Source: UBA1231 sp045652765
GTDB taxonomy: Bacteria; Bacillota_I; Bacilli_A; ML615J-28; CAG-313
Reading direction: 5' to 3'
Assembly: GCA_045652765.1 (NCBI GenBank)
Contig: JAZOLG010000055.1
Location: 1 to 29,471, forward strand
Length of the DNA: 29,471 bases
This document shows positions 25,672-29,471 of the stretch, one piece after another (positions within the stretch are counted from its first letter, which is position 1; each line of letters opens with the position of its first letter). Under the pieces are notes generated by a model. That model worked only from the letters and a program-made list of their open reading frames with translations, was not told where the DNA came from and did not search any database. The position numbers and the translations under genes were made by a program.

Positions 25672-25793
25672 AAAATAAAAAAGGGAACATTAAACAAGAT
25701 ACATCAAAATTCTTATGAAAATATCATTCGTTTCATACATTATATAATTTATTTCTTCTATCATAATAATGCTGTAAGTATCTTTATGTTCCC
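25672..25793 (-). ncRNA. Y-RNA-like structured RNA element B, with terminal U-run
   Basis: Read on the minus strand from 25793. GGGAACAU (25793-25786) pairs with AUGUUCCC (25690-25683), 8 perfect pairs joining the two ends. An asymmetric internal loop follows (one base, A, on the 5' side; GUUUA, five bases, on the 3' side). Then AAGAUAC (25784-25778) pairs with GUAUCUU (25702-25696). About 75 bases are enclosed and include a local hairpin, UAUGAAA with UUUCAUA (25737-25731 with 25720-25714). A run of six U, an A and four U follows the closing stem. The total of about 111 bases plus tail, lower stem, bulge on the 3' strand, upper stem and U-tail is the general design of Y RNAs. No reading frame is found. 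A leader attenuator is the alternative. Confidence 0.7.
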
Positions 25794-25797
25794 AGTC

Positions 25798-25844
25798 AAG
25801 ACACTACTATATGCTTATATAATATTAGTTGCTGTATGTGTCTT
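25798..25844 (-). ncRNA. Structured RNA element A, shorter relative of element B
   Basis: Read on the minus strand from 25844. AAGACAC (25844-25838) pairs with GUGUCUU (25804-25798), enclosing 33 bases with a small inner CUA/UAG helix. It shares with element B the 5' motif AAAGAYACWUACAGCA and the 3' motif GURUCUUG. The C-G pair in the middle of this helix is U-A in element B, a compensated change. Four bases separate it from element B. The promoter just upstream places the transcript start at its 5' edge. Confidence 0.65.
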
Positions 25845-25853
25845 TACATAAAC

Positions 25854-25882
25854 ATTATAACAAATAACTTTTATAATGTCAT
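25854..25882 (-). promoter_or_regulatory. Promoter of the structured RNA / DUF2828 transcript
   Basis: On the minus strand ATGACA (25877-25882), 17 bases, TATAAT (25854-25859). Transcription should begin near 25846-25849, two to five bases before the helix of element A. Confidence 0.75.
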
Positions 25883-25916
25883 TAAACCTGTAGTTTAATA
25901 CAACAATTTGGTATAT

Positions 25917-25955
25917 AAAAAAAACCTTCAAATACATAATGTATTCAAAGGTTTT
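25917..25955 (-). terminator. Terminator of the TetR operon
   Basis: On the minus strand AAAACCTT pairs with AAGGTTTT (25948-25955 with 25921-25928), with an inner AATAC/GTATT helix and a two-base mismatch between them. Eight T follow. Confidence 0.82.
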
Positions 25956-25984
25956 AGTTATGTGTGTGTATACCATAATACAAT

Positions 25985-26560
25985 TTATTTATTGTTATGG
26001 GATATTAAATCTTTCATTAATTTCGCCATTTTTTCAATATCATCTTTACAATCATTTTCTATCCATTTTTGTATGATTGCGACTAAACCAAAACTAAAGA
26101 AAGAAAAAACATATTCTTTATCTTCTTCTGGTACTCCATACTTATCTAAAATAATACTAAATAATTCATCATACAATTTTTGAAATGTTTGTTGTTTTTG
26201 AAATATATAGGGGTTATTATGAATTAACTTATATACTTTTCTATTTTCCTTAATAAAGTTTAAATATGGAATTAAGTGATCATCATCAATTAAAAATAGG
26301 TTTTCTTTCTTCGATGAATGTGGTTCAATTTTTTCATTGTTAAAAGCTTTCTGAAATCTACTATTAATCATTCCTATTGCTTCTACCAATAATTCATCAA
26401 TATTTTCGTAATGTAAATAAAATGTCGAACGATTTACTCCAGCTTTTGCACAAATCTCTTTAACTGTAATAAACTCGTATTCTTTTTCTTCTAATAACAA
26501 CAAGAGAGCTTCATCCATTAATAAAGCAGTATTATAATACTTACTTTCTGATTTATTCAT
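25985..26560 (-). CDS. TetR/AcrR-family transcriptional regulator
   Basis: 191 residues from the ATG at 26560, which has AAGGAGGG 5 bases upstream; the frame extends ten codons further without support. Residues about 10-55 are a TetR DNA-binding domain: ITVKEICAKAGVNRSTFYLHY (31-51). The C-terminal part (about 60-190) is helical and should bind a ligand and dimerise; it resembles the TetR group with a C-terminal region ending in a 'fGlvaiiqkWi' helix (residues about 160-175), common in Bacillota. It follows the small membrane protein gene by 16 bases, so both come from the promoter at 26958-26985, whose palindrome it probably binds. Confidence 0.92.
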   Translation of the reverse strand: MNKSESKYYNTALLMDEALLLLLEEKEYEFITVKEICAKAGVNRSTFYLHYENIDELLVEAIGMINSRFQKAFNNEKIEPHSSKKENLFLIDDDHLIPYLNFIKENRKVYKLIHNNPYIFQKQQTFQKLYDELFSIILDKYGVPEEDKEYVFSFFSFGLVAIIQKWIENDCKDDIEKMAKLMKDLISHNNK

Positions 26561-26576
26561 AACTCCCTCCTTTGCT

Positions 26577-26930
26577 TTATTCTTCAGCAATTTCCTTTGC
26601 TAGTGCTACAATATCATTACCATATTTAATTTTACCTTTTTTAATTAGTTTTTGATAAATTGGATAATTTATAACCATTCCTAAAATACCAACTAAACCA
26701 ACACCAACGCCAATTAAAATTGTTGGTAAAGTATTGTCACCAATTTCTCCCATTGCAAAACACATTCCTGTACCTAAAACTAAAGAACATACAGTTCCAA
26801 AAATATAAGCAAATATTCTAGCCCCTTGTTTAGCTTTACGATCTAGTTTTTTTAATGCAACTACTTTAGTTGTTTGTTTTGGAGCATATTCGCTCGCAAT
26901 TTTTTCAGCAATAATTTTATCTGTATTCAT
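26577..26930 (-). CDS. Two-helix membrane protein upstream of a TetR regulator
   Basis: 117 residues, AGGAGG 6 bases before the ATG. A helical, basic N-terminal third (KLDRKAKQGAR at 28-38) is followed by membrane helices at about 39-60 and 68-90 and a basic, amphipathic tail (KLIKKGKIKYG). I know similar small proteins next to TetR genes in Bacillota, sometimes carrying the unsupported name 'dihydropteridine reductase'; nothing here supports an enzyme. Being first in the operon it is probably what the TetR protein controls, perhaps as part of a membrane-stress response (inference). Confidence 0.82.
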   Translation of the reverse strand: MNTDKIIAEKIASEYAPKQTTKVVALKKLDRKAKQGARIFAYIFGTVCSLVLGTGMCFAMGEIGDNTLPTILIGVGVGLVGILGMVINYPIYQKLIKKGKIKYGNDIVALAKEIAEE

Positions 26931-26942
26931 ACTATTCCTCCT

Positions 26943-26974
26943 TCATTTGACATCAACATTATATCAAATGATAT
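26943..26974. promoter_or_regulatory. Probable TetR operator
   Basis: A 14-base palindrome ATATCA-AA-TGATAT (26961-26974) overlaps the -10 box. A second half site TCATTTGA (26943-26950) lies in inverted orientation to TCAAATGA (26964-26971), 13 bases away. Binding by the TetR protein of the same operon is inferred. Confidence 0.65.
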
Positions 26975-26985
26975 TAAGAAATCAA
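26958..26985 (-). promoter_or_regulatory. Promoter of the membrane protein-TetR operon
   Basis: On the minus strand TTGATT (26980-26985), 16 bases, TATAAT (26958-26963), with an extended -10 TG. Confidence 0.75.
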
Positions 26986-27022
26986 ACAACAGATAAAACA
27001 TAAAGTGTTGAATTGTATTTTA

Positions 27023-27553
27023 TTAACTGATTTTTTTAAATTTATTGTAAGTCATTATTATGATTGGTATTAAGATTATTTGGACAATAATTCCTGGAAA
27101 TGCATTAACAAAACCGCTAATCCAAAAAGCCGATAAGCCAAATTTATTATAATTGAATCCTAAAAAACTAAACATCGCCAGTCCCCAAACTAATCGACCA
27201 ATTATCATTGATATAGCTAATGAAATGTAAATTGAAATTACTTTTTTAGGCATCATATTATATAATAATCCTGATACCACACCGTATGCCGCAAGTTCAA
27301 ATGACATTGAAATAGCAGTTGGAAAAAGTGGAGGCATACCTAGTGTTAATGATCTAAATAACGGTGCTGCAAATCCAACGATTAATCCATATTTCCATCC
27401 ACAAATAAATCCACACAATAAAACTGGTATATGCATTGGACAAAGCATTGAGCCAATTTCTGGAATCTGACCTGTAATAAAAGGTAAAACATATGCTAAA
27501 GCTAAAAAAACAGCCGATAACACAATATTGTAAATCTCTTTTTTTGACTTCAT
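27023..27553 (-). CDS. ECF transporter S component, vitamin specificity unknown
   Basis: 176 residues with about six hydrophobic helices and almost no loops, the size and plan of ECF S components, which bind a vitamin and dock on a shared EcfT-EcfA module. The start LSAVFLALAYVLPFITG, the stretch MHIPVLLCGFICGWKYGLIVG (37-57) and FRSLTLGMPPLFPTA are typical of an S-component group common in Bacillota. No EcfA/EcfT genes are in the window, so it would use a group II shared module. AAGGAGAT precedes the ATG. It follows the P-loop kinase-like gene by 11 bases, which hints that the imported compound is phosphorylated. Confidence 0.88.
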   Translation of the reverse strand: MKSKKEIYNIVLSAVFLALAYVLPFITGQIPEIGSMLCPMHIPVLLCGFICGWKYGLIVGFAAPLFRSLTLGMPPLFPTAISMSFELAAYGVVSGLLYNMMPKKVISIYISLAISMIIGRLVWGLAMFSFLGFNYNKFGLSAFWISGFVNAFPGIIVQIILIPIIIMTYNKFKKIS

Positions 27554-27564
27554 ATTATCTCCTT

Positions 27565-28086
27565 TTATTTTAATTTACTTACATCAATATCGTATTTATC
27601 ATCAATAAGTAAATAATTCACTTTATGTTTTCTTACGGCTTCCAAAATATTGGCATTACCTTCAATTAAAGACTCCTTCGTTAAATCAGAATCGTCAATT
27701 CTTTTTTCGATAATACATGCATACTTTTTGATATCCTCAAAATTATTTCTAATATAGTCTTCACTCATTACAAGACAATAATATTTAATTTCATTTAAAT
27801 ACTCTTTCTCAAAATCTTTTGACCAATCAAATGGAATATAGCATCCTTCAACAATTAGATTTTGATTATTTTCAATTGCTGTTTTAATCATTTCTCTAAC
27901 AATTGGCCAAAGATATTCAGTAAGTTTTTCATCTTCACTAAGTGGTGTTAAAGTAGTGTGATTACTTCTGATAAGTCCCATCTTCAAGTGATCAATAGAA
28001 AGATATGGATATTTATACACTTCAAGTAGTTTTTGAGCTAGCATCGTTTTTCCAGTATGAGTTGAGCCAGTAATTAATATAATCAT
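27565..28086 (-). CDS. P-loop kinase-like protein partnered with an ECF S component
   Basis: 173 residues from the ATG at 28086, which has AAGGT 7-8 bases upstream; an upstream ATG 22 codons earlier lacks a binding site. Walker A GSTHTGKT is at 7-14, followed by a kinase-like DH (Asp32, His33) after the second strand, and EGCYIPFDW (80-88) as the Walker-B-like strand end. These are marks of the adenylate/shikimate/AAA-33 kinase fold. The gene stands directly before an S component in one operon. A kinase that traps an imported vitamin or nucleoside is plausible, but the substrate is not evident and the name 'adenylate kinase', often given to such proteins, is not supported by length or lid. 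Confidence 0.8.
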   Translation of the reverse strand: MIILITGSTHTGKTMLAQKLLEVYKYPYLSIDHLKMGLIRSNHTTLTPLSEDEKLTEYLWPIVREMIKTAIENNQNLIVEGCYIPFDWSKDFEKEYLNEIKYYCLVMSEDYIRNNFEDIKKYACIIEKRIDDSDLTKESLIEGNANILEAVRKHKVNYLLIDDKYDIDVSKLK

Positions 28087-28193
28087 TTCTTTACCTTCTT
28101 TTTTGTATCTTTGTTTTAATATATTATACAACATTATAAAATATTTTTCCACATTTTTCTCTTAAAGCTTATTTTAACAAATAATAATCTAAT

Positions 28194-28219
28194 AAAAAAT
28201 AGTCCTTACGGACTATTTT
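28194..28219 (-). terminator. Terminator of the lipoprotein gene
   Basis: On the minus strand AAAATAGTCC pairs with GGACTATTTT (28210-28219 with 28196-28205) around four bases, followed by six T. The gene's TAA overlaps its first bases. Confidence 0.88.
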
Positions 28220-29327
28220 ATTTTGATTCATCATTTTTATAAATAATATGAAAATTAGTAATTGTGACTGTAGTAGACACTTTATGATCATGACCTTCAA
28301 TTTGATCAATCAATAATCCAAAACGATTGTTTTTAAGTTCACTAGCGCCATACACGACATCCCTAACTACTATTTTACCATTTTTATCTTTTTCACTATA
28401 AGTTATTTTGTAATTAAATCCATAACTAACTACTTCTTTACCAATATCCTTAACAGTTATTGTTCCACTAATTAAGTCTAAATAATCAGCTTCTATAGAT
28501 TGTTCAACACTAAACTGGATATCAAAGAACATATTTGGATCTACGCCATATTTACTAAAATGAAAATCATATTTTTTAGATGTTGAATAAATCAATTCTT
28601 TCGATTTAATTGTTTGATTCATATCATCAAAATTATAATCACCATATTGATCATTAAGTGTTATACTAAAAATATCAAAAACAACTTTATCATCTTCTTC
28701 ATAAAATTGTACTAAAGATTTTCTACTACTAAGTATAATTGTTGGTTTATCAAAACAATATAACAATCCTCTAATACTTATTTCATCATGATATAGTTGT
28801 TTCAAATTAACTCTTAAACTATCCCATGTTATTTCATCCATAAATTTAGTATTTATTTTAGAAGGATGTAAATCATATAGATAATCACTTGAGCCAATAG
28901 TATCTGAAATATTTTTGTTTTTATTTATATTCGTATTATAGAAGATAAATTTTACGATTCCATTTGCGTCTTCTACTAAAGCAACGTAACAAGCAAAATA
29001 TTTATACATTCCTTGAATATCATGTCCACCATTTTTACCAGCAAACGAAGTTAATGCTTTTTCAAGATTATCTGGATTTTTAATATTAGTAAATATTCCT
29101 AAACAATCATAATTGTTATAACTAAATTCATCTAATTGATCATAACTTTTTCTAACTTCTACGCCAGTATAATAAAATTTTTGGATATTGTATTTTTCTT
29201 TCGCAACTTCCAAAACTTCCGTTTCTGTATATTCTATCATATCAGGAAATTTAGTACTTGTAAAAAAACATGAATTAAGCAATAAACATAAAACAAATAA
29301 TATCATTATTGTAAAAAGATGCTTCAT
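28218..29327 (-). CDS. Lipoprotein, unknown function
   Basis: 369 residues. A lipoprotein signal peptide: basic start MKHLF, hydrophobic 5-17, lipobox LLNSC with Cys20 as the lipidated residue. The mature part has a stretch TETEVLEVAKEKYNIQKFYYTG (34-55) and many short strands and Asn/Asp/Tyr-rich turns, without a catalytic motif that I recognise. AGGAGGT lies 8 bases before the ATG. It is a single-gene unit, anchored on the outer face of the membrane. The partial gene further upstream on the same strand could be a related protein but is too short to compare. Confidence 0.85.
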   Translation of the reverse strand: MKHLFTIMILFVLCLLLNSCFFTSTKFPDMIEYTETEVLEVAKEKYNIQKFYYTGVEVRKSYDQLDEFSYNNYDCLGIFTNIKNPDNLEKALTSFAGKNGGHDIQGMYKYFACYVALVEDANGIVKFIFYNTNINKNKNISDTIGSSDYLYDLHPSKINTKFMDEITWDSLRVNLKQLYHDEISIRGLLYCFDKPTIILSSRKSLVQFYEEDDKVVFDIFSITLNDQYGDYNFDDMNQTIKSKELIYSTSKKYDFHFSKYGVDPNMFFDIQFSVEQSIEADYLDLISGTITVKDIGKEVVSYGFNYKITYSEKDKNGKIVVRDVVYGASELKNNRFGLLIDQIEGHDHKVSTTVTITNFHIIYKNDESK

Positions 29328-29355
29328 ATAAATTTACCTCCTATTAATATAACGA

Positions 29356-29383
29356 ATTATAATATAATTTTATTAGTTGCTAA
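29356..29383 (-). promoter_or_regulatory. Promoter of the lipoprotein gene
   Basis: On the minus strand TTAGCA (29378-29383), 16 bases, TATAAT (29356-29361), about 29 bases before the ATG. Confidence 0.5.
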
Positions 29384-29403
29384 TATAATTATTCTTTATT
29401 TTC

Positions 29404-29469
29404 CTATCCATAGATTTTGATGTCATTAATATTGCCACCAAATTCGGTTTTAAAGACAATTATTACTTT
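29404..29469 (-). CDS. C-terminal end of an unidentified gene (partial)
   Basis: On the minus strand one frame is open from the window edge to a TAG at 29404-29406 and gives about 21 residues ending FKTEFGGNINDIKIYG. The composition is that of a real protein end, and the orientation matches the neighbours. It is too short to name. Confidence 0.35.
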   Translation of the reverse strand, partial: KVIIVFKTEFGGNINDIKIYG

Positions 29470-29471
29470 AG

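Noticed and set aside
25683..25793. Element B as an ordinary terminator hairpin
   Set aside because: The loop would be about 95 bases and the structure has a bulge and a second helix shared with element A, unlike the compact terminators elsewhere in the window. Attenuation by a larger structure stays possible.
25908..26183. Plus-strand frame of 91 codons opposite the TetR gene
   Set aside because: Antisense to TetR and its terminator, no binding site, composition of an AT-rich shadow.
1..29471. CRISPR arrays, insertion sequences, phage genes, rRNA or tRNA genes
   Set aside because: No regularly spaced repeats, transposase motifs, integrase, or RNA gene signatures were seen in either strand by reading.

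Overview
The window is strongly AT-rich by eye and reads as chromosome of a low-GC Gram-positive bacterium (Bacillota). The grounds are a Bacillota-like str operon (rpsL-rpsG-fusA-tuf), strong AGGAGG-type ribosome binding sites, TATAAT promoters, a lipobox lipoprotein, an ECF vitamin transporter S component and hairpin-plus-T-run terminators. The code is standard: the VanZ gene ends in TGA inside an ATGA overlap with the next gene, and Trp is TGG. A gut-type Erysipelotrichia/RF39-like or related lineage is my guess, not something the sequence proves. I saw no tRNA, rRNA, CRISPR array, insertion sequence or phage gene.

Layout. 1-156 is the end of a probable Fe-S protein gene. 281-2806 encodes a large membrane-anchored protein of unknown function. 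2871-7334 is the str operon on the minus strand, with a main promoter before rpsL and a second, similarly built promoter before tuf. 7653-10784 holds three plus-strand single-gene units: a CofE-like ligase, an O-antigen-ligase-like membrane protein that looks leaderless, and a 75-residue membrane protein. 10783-16320 is a minus-strand operon: an orphan RelB/DinJ-type ribbon-helix-helix protein with a clear operator, then two tandemly duplicated MacB-like ABC transporters. 16326-21574 holds a VanZ/Ig-like protein overlapping a short-chain dehydrogenase, a self-processing P1-type aminopeptidase, and an exported protein of unknown function.

21656-25882 is the most unusual part. It contains a DUF2828 protein (Ro60-like TROVE fold plus a vWA domain with intact MIDAS), a small Xre-type HTH protein overlapping it, and a 721-residue protein combining an N-terminal HEPN-like/E2-like region, a JAMM (JAB) protease domain and an E1/ThiF domain. 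Directly upstream of the DUF2828 gene, on its strand and behind its own promoter, lie two tandem structured RNA elements. They share a motif and a helix that keeps pairing despite a base change. The second is about 111 nt, closed by an 8-bp end stem, an asymmetric bulge and an upper stem, and followed by a U-run: the layout of Y RNAs, the partners of Ro60. I infer a Ro60-like ribonucleoprotein with its own Y-like RNA, placed beside a ubiquitin-like processing enzyme. A transcription attenuator is the main alternative.

25917-29471 holds a TetR repressor with a small membrane protein under a palindromic operator, an ECF S component with a P-loop kinase-like protein, a lipoprotein, and a fragment of another gene at the right edge.
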